Origin: Clarkia xantiana subsp. parviflora
Taxonomy: Eukaryota; Streptophyta; Magnoliopsida; Myrtales; Onagraceae
Reading direction: 5' to 3'
NCBI GenBank assembly: GCA_036873135.1
Contig: JAPTYO010000015.1
Span: forward strand, 16,657,683 to 16,721,682
DNA: 64,000 nt
Shown here: positions 50,670 to 62,204 of the stretch, piece by piece
Numbering within the stretch: the first letter of the stretch is position 1
Layout: every line of letters starts with the position of its first letter
The notes under the pieces: model-generated
Told to the model about the DNA's origin: nothing
The model's database searches: none
What the model saw: only the letters and a program-made list of their open reading frames with translations
Made by a program: the position numbers and the translations under genes

Positions 50670-51345
50670 TACTTTCTTAATTAGGCGCTGTTTCTATGAC
50701 TTCTCTTTGATTGCGACGCCTCATTGAGCTGACGTAGCACCGTCGGGACGCGGTTTGATCTCCTCTCACCTCCCATATCCCCTATAGCGTCGGGAACCTC
50801 ATTACTTGATGAGCGGTTGACAGGATTATCCGATGAGGATTGAGAGTAGTTCTTCCGATGATGGCATTATATGCTGAGGCAGCGTCGACGACCACAAAAA
50901 GTACATCAATTGTCAAGGTCGTCTTTCCTTTTCCCAGAATCATTGGTAGCTTAATGGCTCCCATCGGATAGGTAGTTCTTCCGGCAAATCCTATGAGGGG
51001 AAAGACGGCGTTAAGGAAATCTCTTCTAGTTAGCCCCAAATTTTGGAAAGCTTCATAAAAGAGTATATCCGTTGAACATCCACTGTCGATGAGAATCCTC
51101 TTTACTTCGTATTCCGCCAATGTGGCGATGATAACCAATGCGTCATCGTGAGGGTGAGTAACCATCATCAAATCGTAAGTGGTGAAGCTTATGGTTATCG
51201 GGTCGATTTCCTCATGTCTCCTTTCATCCTCTTGTGAGGTTTGAGCAGCGTAGACTTCCCGGGCGACACTAGTTTCTCCTCCAGAAGAAAAACCTCCGCC
51301 GATGACATTTACCGTCCCCCCGTTGAGTCGGGGTAGGATTTTCAT
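50670..51345 (-). pseudogene. Retropepsin-like protease of the second Gypsy element
   Basis: Core YEVKRILIDSGCSTDILFYEA (catalytic D-S-G) with FAGRTTYPMG and YNAIIGRTTLNPH. It continues past a stop as GIWEVRGDQTASRRCYVSSMRRR, the protease/RT linker, and ends near 50670. RT is missing, as in the 13.7-kb element. Confidence 0.8.
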
Positions 51346-51686
51346 GAGGGGGGATCGAGAATTCCTCTGAGGGCTACGGCTTCGTTTCCTTGGCGCTTTA
51401 GAAGGTTTTTCAATAAACTTTAGCAGTTTACCTCTTCGAATCAGCGCCTCGATATCGTGTTTGAAAGCAACACATTCGTTTGTGTCGTGCCCTTGAACTC
51501 GATGATAGAGACACTAATCATTCACCTGAGATCTCATCGGACTCTTTCTAACTAGGGGGGATCATCCAGTCTGAGTTTCTCCATCTCTTGAAGTACCACG
51601 GATATATTGTGTGTGAGAGGAGTAAATTTTGCGGAGTAAGGATTAGGATCCCTCTTCATTCCCAGGCGATTTCCATGTCAAAAAGT

Positions 51687-52858
51687 TCATTCTCGCCTTT
51701 CTTCTCTCTTGGATGGTCGAAAGGCAGAACTTTCTTCGGCTTTGGTTGGAGTGATCAGCCTCTTGGCTTCTATAGGCGATCTTTCATGTGACCTCTCCAA
51801 GTCGATATACTTCTTAACCTTGATGGCGAGAGCGTCAATCTTTCGCACCGGCTTCATCACCATGCTATCCTTCAGGGCTTGACTATGTACTATGAGACCC
51901 CTCAATAAGGTTCTAATCAACTCGCCATCAGTGGCGTCTTCATTCAGCTGCTGGAGTATTTTGTGGTATCTAGTATAATAATTGGCTAAGGTTTCGTCAG
52001 GACCTTGCTCAATTCTATCTAGAAAGTCCATACTCTTGAGGCGTTGTCTTTGGCCTATATGACCTTCGATGAACTTCGCCTTCAATTCTTCACATGAATC
52101 AATTGAACTATCAGGAAGACCATAAAACCAAGTGGACGCCTCTTCATTTTGGGTGGTGGGAAAAAGCGCCGCGTAACGGTCTGTAGTTGCCCCTCTTCCT
52201 AAAAGGGAAAAGTTATGGGCGTTGATATGGCGAACCGGGTCTCCTTCGCCTATGTAGTCCTCGATGTTCCTCGCAAAGACTTGTGGAGGAACTCGAGTAT
52301 TGAATAACCTCTTGGAGAAAGGGTGAGAAGTGTGGTCGCGAACGATAAGTAAATCATTCGCTCCTCTTCTTTTCTTCTCCAATAATTCCTCTACCTGTCC
52401 TATAGTGAATAGGACAGGGCTCTTGCTCGCCATCTCGACTTCTAGAGCTTTGGGGATCTCTTTCTCCGGGAGATTTTCTTCCACAACCTTCACACTAGAG
52501 GCCGCATCTTCCTTTTGGGAGGCTTCTCAAGTTGGTTCCTTTTTGTCAGGAACCGTTTTCGCCTGGGTTTGATTCTAGAAGGCTATGATGGCCGCCATTA
52601 TCTCCTGAGGGACAGCCGGAGGGACTGTTCCTGCTTCCTCGAGATTGGGCAGCGACTTGGCATGACTGAGGTTTCTTCACCACCGGTGCCGTTATGTTGA
52701 GGCGCGGATGGGTCTTCTCTGGGTGGTGGACTTGAGGTAGTGGGATTTACTTGGGTATTTCCCACCTCCTCTACCCCGGGATTTGGCATCTTATTCTTCT
52801 TGGAGGCCGTGACTTTTTGATCCTGGTTCCCACAGACGACGCCAAAGGTTGGGATCAA
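51687..52858 (-). pseudogene. Gypsy gag of the second element
   Basis: The main open part (52493-51687) holds the Retrotrans_gag signature: IEDYIGEGDPVRHINAHN, ASTWFYGLPDSSIDSCEELK, and RIEQGPDETLANYYTRYHKI. The N-terminal part (52858-52598) is in another frame (KNKMPNPGVEEVGN). 51346-51686 is a broken zinc-knuckle/linker region. It would assemble particles in trans if expressed, but is interrupted. Confidence 0.8.
52829..52846 (-). promoter_or_regulatory. Primer-binding site of the second Gypsy element
   Basis: Minus strand TTTGGCGTCGTCTGTGGG directly beside the LTR; same class as 33040-33058. Confidence 0.75.
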
Positions 52859-53634
52859 AATGACGTGGCTCCAGAACTTCGGGTAACGGACTTCGAGATC
52901 TCGCCGGGAGCTAGCTCACTCAGGTATCTTTCTTCACTTCGTGGGTACTTAGTTTCCTTTGGTGGCTTTGTGCTGGGCGAGGACCTGAAAAAGGGTGGGG
53001 AAGGCCCCTGATTCCACTCCGACGCTTAAGCCAATAATAGATATCGAGAGAATATTGTAAAATATATGATAGAACTTAAATTAGAAAATGAAAGTGAACC
53101 CCTATTTATAGGGAGATATATACCGACTTTGCAGAGCGGTTACCTTTTGGGGAGGGTTTAGTCTAAAGTCGGCTTAAGTAGGTGACAAGCAGGTCGCTAC
53201 CTCATTTTTCCTTAGCTGGGAAGGTTTCTTCTAGGGCGGTGGAAGCAGGTCGCCACCTGTCCCTTTCCTTAAGAGGAATGTTTTCTTCTAGGGAGGTGGA
53301 AGCAGGTTGCCACCTGTCCCTTTCCTTAAGAGGAAGGTTTTCTTTTAGGGCGGTGGAAGCAGGTTGCCACCTATACCTTTCCTTAGGAGGAAGGTTTTCT
53401 GATGAGACTTTGATGGTCGACTCGACTTACTCTTTAAATAGGAGAGAGCATCAGACAGCCTAATCGCCTTCTTTCTTTATTAATCGTAATCTGGAAGTCG
53501 ACTTCCTCAAATGTGATTGTCGACCTTTTACCTTTGTTTCATCGTTTCGAATAAGGTTGGTCGACGACTTATCGATCTCGCCTCTGAACGTACTTGGCTT
53601 TATTCTAGCAATGTTGTTTAATCGTAACCCAACA
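52847..53634 (-). repeat. 5' LTR of the second Gypsy element
   Basis: Starts ggTTGGGATC (expected TGTTGGG, first base changed) and ends CCCAACA, short inverted ends. Inside are three or four copies of a 65-70-bp unit (ggtggaagcaggttgccacct, cctttccttaggaggaagg) at 53200-53400. A third element has a related unit at 55985-56130. Confidence 0.85.
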
Positions 53635-53640
53635 CCTGCA

Positions 53641-55310
53641 TGTCGTCGCCGCAGGTAAACATAGAGGGATATGCTTATTGAAACTACAAGTAAACGATGA
53701 GTGCTACTGTCATCCTTCTATTGCCATATTGAATCTGACGTTTGAAGCATCCCGGGTACTTATTCTGGGTATAAATTACTGAGTTGGAGGCTACTTCCAT
53801 TTTTTATACACAAATGATCGGTTGTCAACAAATTTCTCTGTTGTACCTTCGATGACTAGATTTGATAAAAAAAAATAATGAGTTCTACTGTCATCCTTCT
53901 ATTTCCATTTAGAGTCTGCAGTTTGATGCATTCTGGGTACTTATTATGCAGGTTATAAATTGCTTATTTGGAGTCTACTTTCTTTTCTTTACACAATTTA
54001 CTATTTGTGCATTTTTCACTACAAATTTATATCCTTAACTCCTTGAATTTTGTGTTATGATTTCCTTTTAGGTGATAAGTTTAGGAGATATAATCAAATG
54101 ATCATCTCTGTCAACAAATTAGAGTTCTATGCAATGCTTCCTTAGTTCCAAAGTAATGGCCCATTTGCTTATTCAGGATATAACATACACATTTTTATAC
54201 AGAAAACTATTATGTTCTTGATTTTAGTCTATATGTATAGTTTCATAGTTTCTGGATTCAGGAATTGAAATTTCATTTAAGAAGGGTTTTATTTTCTGTT
54301 TTTCAGTGACATGCCTAAAGTACGAGCTGTGATTCAGAAAGATATGATGGCTCCTGCTCCCCACCCTCCTTCGGCCTAAGAAATAGTGAAACAGCAGAGA
54401 AACATAAAGAAGTTTCAAAGTTTCTATTTTTATTTTTAGTCTCAATCTACTTCGATACTCAATTATATGAACATTGATATATTTCAGCTCAAGCGAAAAC
54501 TACTGGACAGATCAACGACAGTTAAACACATCCCATCAAAACCAAAGGTAAAAGCATAGCAGCATTTGTTGAACATGATCATTGTCACAAAACAGAGGAC
54601 AAACGAGAGTAAGAGCCTTCGAGTAATGTTAATCCATGCTCTATTGAATTTATTTTATTTAAACTTAAAACATTTTGTTAAATTAACTGAGAAGTTGGAA
54701 ATTTTTGCTAAGCAAATATCCTGTAATTTTGGTTGAGATAGGAAGACTTTTGGATTCAATCAGTATGATTAGTGAATCTTGCTGAATTGGGTATGTTCCA
54801 TAATTATCTTAAAAATATAACACATATTGCTTCATCCAGCAAAAAACACGATAGGTATTTGCAGTTACTTCACTTCGTATGCATCTCATTTGCTTACACA
54901 GGAAACCTGTTTATGTGATGAACACTGCACTTGGAAGTTTGCTGAATTCCATAAATCTCTAAAAGAACATGGAGTAGTGCAACTATTTATGGACACCAAG
55001 AATGTTAATCAATTATTCTAACTAAGCTGAGTTTTCCCAAATATGCCATTGAAGATTATTTATGAATTTTTGGTTTGTTTGAATGAGTAGTTGTCGGAGA
55101 GCTGGATTTACCCTCCACTAGGTGATACAGTAGAAGCAGCCAATTGGGTGTGCAAAACTCTTGCATAGATTGGTTGGAGCTTCGACCATAAAGAGCGAGG
55201 AGGGACACCAGGTTTTTGCAAACACTTTTGTTTCCATGCAAGTGTTCCCTCCCTGTTGATTTACAGAGTTGAAGAAGAAACACATGTCAGACACTGGAAA
55301 ATAAACCACG
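53641..55310 (+). pseudogene. Possible spliced gene fragment, unidentified
   Basis: Short coding-like stretches bordered by splice-like sequences: ATGTCGTCGCCGCAG|GTAAAC (53646), tttttcag|TGACATGCC…(54306, text MPKVRAVIQKDMMAPAPH then stop), tttcag|CTCAAGCGAAAAC…AAACCAAAG|GTAAAAG (54486-54548, KLLDRSTTVKHIPSKPK), and ttacacag|GAAACC… (54900, ETCLCDEHCTWKFAEFHKSL). A 120-bp stretch is duplicated at 53697 and 53878. I recognise no family; it may be a captured or decayed host gene, or chance. Confidence 0.25.
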
Positions 55311-56639
55311 GTAATTCATAATATTCAACTTAATTCTATTATCTGGGCCTTTTCAGAGAAAATATACTTTGTGCAATCAACTGATACATCTAGGCTTCCT
55401 CCGACTCTAGGTAGGGTTTCTCCGAATGATTTAAGGTTGAAGGATTAAGAGGAGTCTGGGAAGCATGCAATGAGAAACTTGAATTTGAATGTAAGTGCAT
55501 TAAGAGTAGATGAACTTTTTCTTTCTTTCGCATACCCTATGTTTCCAGAGAAATGAAATACTTCTGATTTCAATACTTTGTCTTAAGCGCAGCAGGGAAA
55601 GGCAATACTTCTGATGTCAAGGAACTCATTCCAGAGTTCTTCTACATTCCCGAGTTTCAGGAGAGAATGCTCATTGATCTCAATTCTGATTAAAAAAAAT
55701 TGCTCTCTTTTTTATTTTGTGGCCTTTGCTTCATCTTTTTTACTTCGTTCCTCGGAAGATAACAAAGTTACGATTTTGAGGTCACTAATGTTGTCTTGCC
55801 TCCATGGGATAAAGGAAGTGCATAGAGTTTATTAAAATGCATCTAGTAGTAAGAAATCTTAAGGAATGAATATAGAGAGCTTACATATATAGGGGTGTCA
55901 AACCAACCTACAAGGGCGGTGGCAGTCTTTTCTCATTGGTTGATAAGGGTGGTGGCCGCCTTACTCTCATTGGTGGAGATGGGAGGCATAATGTCAGCAG
56001 GTGACAAGCAGGTTGCCACATCTTCTTCCTTAGGATGGGAGGTTTTCTTCTAAGCAGGTGACAAACAGGTTGCCACCTCTTCTTCCTTAGGAGGAAGAGT
56101 TTTCTTCTAAGTAGGTGACAAGCAGGTTGCCACCTGGTGTTGATGATAGTCGATGACATCTTTGATGGTCCTCCTGTACACTTTAGCGACTTGACGCGTT
56201 GACGACTTAACGCTTTGGCGACTTATGGGTTGCCGACTTGGCGACTTTTGGGTTGTCGCCTTAACGTCTAGATGACACTTCAGGTTGACACCTTAACGCC
56301 TTGATGAATTTCAGGTTGACACCTTAGCGACCCCCTAGGGGGAACAGCCAGTTCAACTCTTCTGAGAGGTCCCGACTTTAATGGTCCCGACTTTGTTGTC
56401 TGAGGGACCCAACTTTAGTGCTTCCGACTTTGTTGTCTGGGTTCCGAGTTTAGTGGTCCTGACTTAAGTGTCTTAGAACTTTGCCGTAAAAATGGTACGC
56501 TCTTGGTATAGTGGTACTTAAAAAATCACAATCCAACACTGGCCCCCGAGACTTGGGTGATGTCGTTTCGGTATTATCCGAGTAAAGATAAAAAAGAATG
56601 ACCCAATATTTGCCATTATAGGAGTGAAAACCTGAGGTA

Positions 56640-57745
56640 AAAACTTTTGAGGCCAATGGTCAGTTTTACGACTGATCTTTTTTGCATATTTGTTTCTTTT
56701 GCGTCATATTTTCGGAGGCGATGATTTTTTCTGAAGAGGCGACTCTTTTTAGGCTAAGATTCAGTTTGATGATTGATCTCTTTTGACATTGTCGCCGACT
56801 TTTCGGAGTCAACGAATTTTTCCGAGGTGGCGATTTTTTTAGGCTAAGGGTCAGTTTGATGACTGATCCCCTTTTTTGCCTTGTCTCCGACTTTTCGGAG
56901 TCGGCGACTTTTTCTAAAGCGACAACTTTCTTAGGATAAATGTTAGTTTTATGACTGATCCCTTTTGGCCTTGTCGCTGACTTTTCGGAGTCGACGACAT
57001 TTTCCGAGGCGGCAACTTTCTTAGGCTAAGAGTCAATTTGATGACTGATCTTTTTTGGCCTTGTCGTCGAATTTTCGGAGTCAGCGAATTTTTTCGAGGC
57101 GACGACTTTCTTAGGCTAAGGGTTAGTTTTATGACTGATACCTTTTGGCATTGTCGCCGACTTTTCGGAGTCGACGACTTTTTCCGAGGCAGTGACTTTT
57201 TAAGGCCAAGGGTCAGTTTGATGACTGATCTCTTTTTTTGCCTTGTCGCCGACTTTTCGGAGTCGACGACTTTTTCAGAGGCGGTGACCTTTTAAGGCTA
57301 AGGGTCAGTTTGATGACTGATCTCCTTTTTTGCCTTGTTGCCGACTTTTCGGAGTCGACGAATTTTTCCAAGGCGGCGACTTTCTTACGCTAAGAGTCAG
57401 TTTGATGACTGATCTTTTTTGGCCTTGTCGCCAACTTTTCGGAGTCGACGACTTTTTCCGAGGCGGCGACTTTCTTAGGCTAAGGGTCAGTTTTATTACT
57501 GATCCCGTTTGGCATTGTCGCCGACTTTTCGGAGTCGGTGACTTTTTCCGAGGCGGAGACTTTCTTAGGCTAAGAGTCAGTTTGATGACTAATCTCTTTT
57601 GGCCTTGTCGCCAACTTTTCGAAATCGACGAGTTTTTCTGAGGCGGTGACTTTTTTAGGCTAAGGGTCAGTTTGATGACTGATCTCTTTTGTCCTTGTCG
57701 CTGACTTTTCGGAGTCGAAGATTTTTTCCGAGGCGGTGACTTTTT
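56640..57745. repeat. Tandem array, ~92-bp unit, about 12 copies
   Basis: Each unit: ggctaagggtcagtttgatg, actgatctcttttggccttg, tcgccgacttttcggagtc, gacgactttttccgaggcgg, cgactttctta. The gactttt…cggagtcgacgac part is partly self-complementary. It fills the space between PPT and PBS. Confidence 0.95.
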
Positions 57746-57955
57746 TAGCGACGACCTTTTGGCGACGACCTTATGTTGACGACATTTTTAGCGGCGACCT
57801 CTTGTGTCAGCTTTTTGGAGACGACTTCTGGCCCCTAGACATTGCCTCAGGAGGTGTCACCACCTTCATACTCTTGTCGACGCTTTTGGTGTCGCCCCTT
57901 TTTTGAAGTTGAGGCACCATGACTTTTTGATCGGGTTCCCACAGACGGCGCCAAA

Positions 57956-58208
57956 TGTTGGAAAGTCCGGCTAAGCCTTGCGAGGCTCTTATGGTTCTCG
58001 CCTTGGTGTCTCTTTGAAGTTGGAAAGCTTTGTGGGTTGGCTTGTTCTTCATGGTGAGACTGCTCTTGGAAAGACCTGGGAAAGGCGGAGTTGTTCCCCT
58101 GATTCCACTTCGAAACTTAAGTTAGTATAGCATTCTAGTAGTGAGAAATCTTAATGAATCAATATAGAGAGCTTACTATTTATAGCGGTGTCAACTGTCA
58201 AACCAACC
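57956..58208 (-). repeat. 5' LTR of the third element, truncated
   Basis: Begins TGTTGGAAAGTCC next to the PBS. Interrupted after aaccaacc by the Ogre-like LTR at 58209. Confidence 0.8.
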
Positions 58209-59436
58209 TGTAAACACCTAATTTTGGTACGCGCGACACGTATATAACACGATTAAAATGTTATGTGTAACACGTTTAAAAAAAGAAGTATTTAAATATG
58301 GAAGGTCGCGAAGTTTCTAAGATAGGACTGGCTTAAATTAGGAAAGTCATTTGTATTTATTACAAAGAATATTTGTTGAATATTTAGAGTATATTTTCTA
58401 AATATTTAGCATTTGTTGATAGAATAAATCTGTAATATTTATTTCCTAGCTAGCTTAGGCCTAGATTAGTATAAATAGATGTGATTTACAATGTAATAAA
58501 GCACAACAGAAAATCAGCAAAATAACAAAGTAATATTTTTCGAAATTCGTTCAGTTTAATTTTCTCTCTTCCACTCCTTTCTCTCTCCCCGATTTTTTTT
58601 TTCAGCCACTCCTCTCCATAGCTCCGCCGATGACCTCCACATCTCTTCCCGTCCGACGCCATCACCATCCCACCCTTCGTCGGAGCCTCACCTCGCCACG
58701 CTCCACTGCCCGGCTGTCCGTTCCAGACCAGAAACCCATCTCGAATCAGGGTTCCGGACTTCGGTTGGGTTCCTCGTCGTCGCTCGCGCCACCACCTTCG
58801 ACCACGCCTGACCTCCTCCACCACGTCGCAGCACCGGTCGATCGCCCCTCCACGGCTCTACCCCACCACCGCTTCCCTCAGAAGATTTGGAGGATAATGT
58901 AGAAGATGATTACGTTTCTAATCTGATATGATATTTAATTATTTTAGTTGGTTCAATTTTAATTTACGTTGTTTTATTATATTAAACTAACTCTTTATTT
59001 GTCTTACTTCGCAGTAGCCATGTCTTGAAAGTTATATTGTATAATAATGCATCCTAATATTTTATTTATTGATCTAGATATCATCATATCACATTATTCT
59101 AAAATTCGTAAATCTCTTTTTTTTTTTTAGTGTGCAATTTGTTTAGTCTAGATTTTTAATCTAAAATTTTGGGTAATAAATAAAATAATAAAATAAGCAA
59201 ATTAAGTGAATTGAGTACCAAAATGGCGTAATTAAAAATATTTTTTTTAATTCGTAACAGAACCCCCGAACTCGAATTTCTGATCCTAGACTGATTTTTA
59301 TACCTAGTTTTTAAATCATTATTCCCTAGGTAATTTATGATTCCAGTTAACCTAATAATTAACTAGTGACGGCTCTTTTCAAAATCCACATTTTTCGAAA
59401 ACGTATTCGCCATAGGTCGTATGTTTAGGTCTGGCA
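58209..59436 (+). repeat. LTR of an Ogre/Tat-like element, unit 1
   Basis: Starts TGTAAACACCTAATTTTGG and ends TCTGGCA, immediately before the PBS-like TTTGGCGAATCTGCTGAGG. A TATA box (tataaata, 58470-58477) lies inside. After it comes a GC-rich stretch (58620-58890) with a proline/arginine-rich frame that is unlike the equivalent stretch of the second LTR. The left end truncates the third Gypsy element's LTR. Confidence 0.8.
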
Positions 59437-62204
59437 ATTTGGCGAATCTGCTGAGGAAGTTAGAGGGTTCGGGCTCATTATATTCGATTATTTCCCATGT
59501 TTTTTAATTTAATATAATTATTTTTCTCTTGTTTAATCTAATTTTGTTTTTCTTTTTTTTTTACAGCTACAAAGTGTAGTATTTAAACTAACTTTTTTTA
59601 TGGCATTGTTTGAATTCGCACACACCACTTTAGCGTAATATCCAAAATGCCTAAAACCCAGGGCAACTAGGAACCCCGGAGAGTTAGTAAAGGTACAACC
59701 GCGCGGCCGAGCCGCCGGAACGACTCAGAACAACTTCACTCGCTTGTGAAGGTCCTGTGATCCCTGTGATGGGGAGAGGAAACCACCTTGTCAGGAGCCT
59801 ATTAGTGGAACCTACCTTGTAGAGCAAACTCACACATTTTTTTACCCTCCTAACATAACGTGTTTATCCGTTTTTTTTAAAGAGGTTATTAGGTAAAATG
59901 TAAGTTTTTTCTAACTGTGTAACTTTATTTCTCATACATTCATCTCACTGCATTTAAAAGAACAAAAAAACATAAAAAATAAAATAAAAAACTTTTTTTT
60001 TCTGCTAAGTAGTTATTCATTTAGTTGTAGAAATTGTCTTTTCAAACATGCATTTCTCATGCATTGTTTTTCTTAAAAAAAAACATCTTACTTGAATTTT
60101 TATTTTAAACCCGTGTTTCATACGGATTATTTAAAACCAAAAACACTCTTCAGGTAATTTGTAATTTTGGTTAGCGCGTCGCGTACGCTTTTAAAAAAAA
60201 CATTTTAGAAAAAAAAATTTAATTCCTCTTTAACTATTAGAGCTTCTAATTTCGAATGTGCATTCCATATGCATCATTTAAAAAGAAATTTACCTGAATG
60301 GTTTTATTTTTAATATTACATCTTATATGCATTAATTTTTTTTTAATTTTTTTTTAGATAATTCGTAAGCTCTCTTAGTTTTAGGGCTCTTTGTTTAAAA
60401 AAAAAATCGGTAAATTGTAATTTCTCTTAGTTGTAGAACTTTTATTTTTAAGTTTGCATCTTGCATTTATTTTTTGTGCATCCCATATGCATTCTTTTCA
60501 AAAAAAACTTTTCACCTGATTTTTTAATTTTAAGCAACCAAGATGCGTTGATTTTTTTTCCTTGTTAAAAAAACAAAAACAAAAAAATATTTTCAGATAA
60601 CTTGTAAATTCTTTTTTAACTGTAGAACTTCCATTCTAAATATGCATCTCATGTGCATCGCAAGTGCATTATTTTAGGAACAATAATTTGTTGATAGACT
60701 GTACACATTCTTAGTCGTAGAACTTTTAAACATGCATCGCATTTCCATTATTTAAAAAAAAAAAAAAACTTTACCTGGTTTTTTCATTTTGTACATACAT
60801 CTCATATGTATCATTCAGGTAAACTGGCTATAAGTTGTAAGTTTCTGAACAATAGAAATTTAACTTTCGAGCATGCATGAGCATTTTTAAATAAACAAAA
60901 AAACTGAAAGTGTCATTCGTTTTTATCCAAGGTATATTGCACTTTTTCAGCAAGATCGTCTCAATCTTCGCATGATCTAGCATTTTAAAAAAGAGATTTG
61001 ATTCTATTTTTTTGAGAAAATAGTTTAACTGTGCAGTTGAGTGCGACTATTCGAGTTTAAACAAAGGACAAGAAAATCATTTTGAAAAAACTTCGTTGTG
61101 AACATCTGACCTGCATTCGAGCCAGATAGTGCACTCAGCGAACTCAGTAAACTCCATGATAGTGCAAAACACCTTAGATCATAAATTTTGATTATTTCTG
61201 AAACGTAATCCAAATTATGAAATAAATGATATTAGAGTTTTCAAAAAAATCATGCATGATTTCTCATATTCTATACACTGATTTTTCATTCACTCTTTTC
61301 AGGTACCCATGGTTAGGTATCTTGTACATATAAGTTATGCCGGCCAAATGGGGCAACAAAAAAGAACACGCGATCGTTGAGTTGCACAGAGAACAAACTG
61401 CGCATTCGAGATATCCAACACTCAGGTATGATGAATTGTACTCGATTTTTTCCTTGAAATTTGAGTGTCCCTACTTCTTTTTGCTGATCAGACGACTACT
61501 TCGACGAGGTCGCAACCACGTGAAACGTGACTGCTTCAGAAAATTCCATGTTAAAATTCCACCTACCATGTGTGGAATTCATACGCGTCCCGAACCAAGT
61601 CGTACATCTGTTTTACGGCGAGGTCTAAATCGGTCAGTGGTAACCAATGGGCATCTCCTGTTAAAATCAAGCACAACCGCCAGATGGAGAAAAAAGTCAG
61701 AACAAGTCGGAACATGCAGCAGGTTCATTCACATATGGAATGAATTTCCATTAAATATGTCGAGCACCCAGGCCATTCATCCAGCATGCGACGAGCCTAA
61801 ACCGATAGGTGCTAACCTTGAGCATCCCCGTTGTGATCAAGCATAATCGGAGCATTCTAGAAGTCGAGAAACACTGTTGTCAGTGTCTTCCATCATAGGG
61901 TACTCAACTCGAGGCGTCGACACGATCGACATATTTTGACTTGATCAACCGAGTCCTTCTCTAGAAGATGTTTTGAATCAGAAATTTTCAATATGCCACT
62001 AGGGGCATGTGAATAACTTTTACTGATTATTTTTCGGTTAATTTTCTTTAAAAGAAAAAAAGAACAAGCAAAAAAAGCAAAAAAAAAAAAAAATCATTTT
62101 TCTTTAGGGTCACAGCCGCCCTTTAATCGGCTACCGAGAAAAATAAAGAGAGTGCTCATGCAAATTTTGTGAGAGCTGTGAACAAATAAAAGGGTCACAG
62201 TTGT
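59437..62204 (+). mobile_element. Leader and internal region of Ogre-like unit 1, no gag-pol
   Basis: The PBS-like TTTGGCGAATCTGCTGAGG (59438) is followed by a leader with a pyrimidine tract and ttttacag (59570), conserved in unit 2. 59880-60900 is a set of diverged repeats (gtagaacttttattttaa, gcatctcatatgcatcatt). One open frame of 169 codons (61337-61846; ATG GCCGGC-context start MPAKWGNKKEHAIVELHREQ) has no family that I recognise. No RT or integrase. Confidence 0.65.
61337..61846 (+). CDS. Hypothetical 169-codon frame in Ogre-like unit
   Basis: Begins MPAKWGNKKEHAIVE and is basic, with many Arg/His/Cys. No domain, transmembrane segment or known motif is visible. It could be a decayed first ORF of the element or chance. 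Starts soon after a long non-coding leader, and no counterpart is visible within unit 2 before the window ends. Confidence 0.25.
   Translation: MPAKWGNKKEHAIVELHREQTAHSRYPTLRYDELYSIFSLKFECPYFFLLIRRLLRRGRNHVKRDCFRKFHVKIPPTMCGIHTRPEPSRTSVLRRGLNRSVVTNGHLLLKSSTTARWRKKSEQVGTCSRFIHIWNEFPLNMSSTQAIHPACDEPKPIGANLEHPRCDQA

Larger units (their letters stand above)
49145..53634 (-). mobile_element. Truncated Gypsy-like element with gag-protease and antisense gene end
   Basis: The right (5') LTR 52847-53634, primer site, gag and protease on minus, a tandem array, then the tail of a plus-strand antisense gene. The left LTR is missing and similarity stops near 49145. The order equals that of the 13.7-kb element, and again no RT or integrase is present. 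Confidence 0.8.
55836..58208 (-). mobile_element. Third Gypsy-type element: LTR parts around a tandem array, no coding genes
   Basis: Left: 3' LTR part (55836-56538) ending ATCCAACA. Next to it ctggcccccgagactt, a purine tract on minus. Right: gttcccacagacggcgccaaa (PBS on minus) and a 5' LTR starting TGTTGGAAAG at 57956. The LTRs share gaaatctta-tgaat-aatatagagagcttac. The interior (56539-57955) is almost entirely a tandem array. The right LTR is cut at 58208 by the next element. Confidence 0.8.

Noticed and set aside
57038..57641. Repetitive plus-strand proteins in the 92-bp array
   Set aside because: Open only because the unit length is near a multiple of three in places; frames follow the tandem repeat.
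58630..58902. Pro/Arg/Ser-rich frame in the Ogre-like LTR as a gene
   Set aside because: It lies in an LTR, is not conserved in the partner LTR and has only composition-driven openness.
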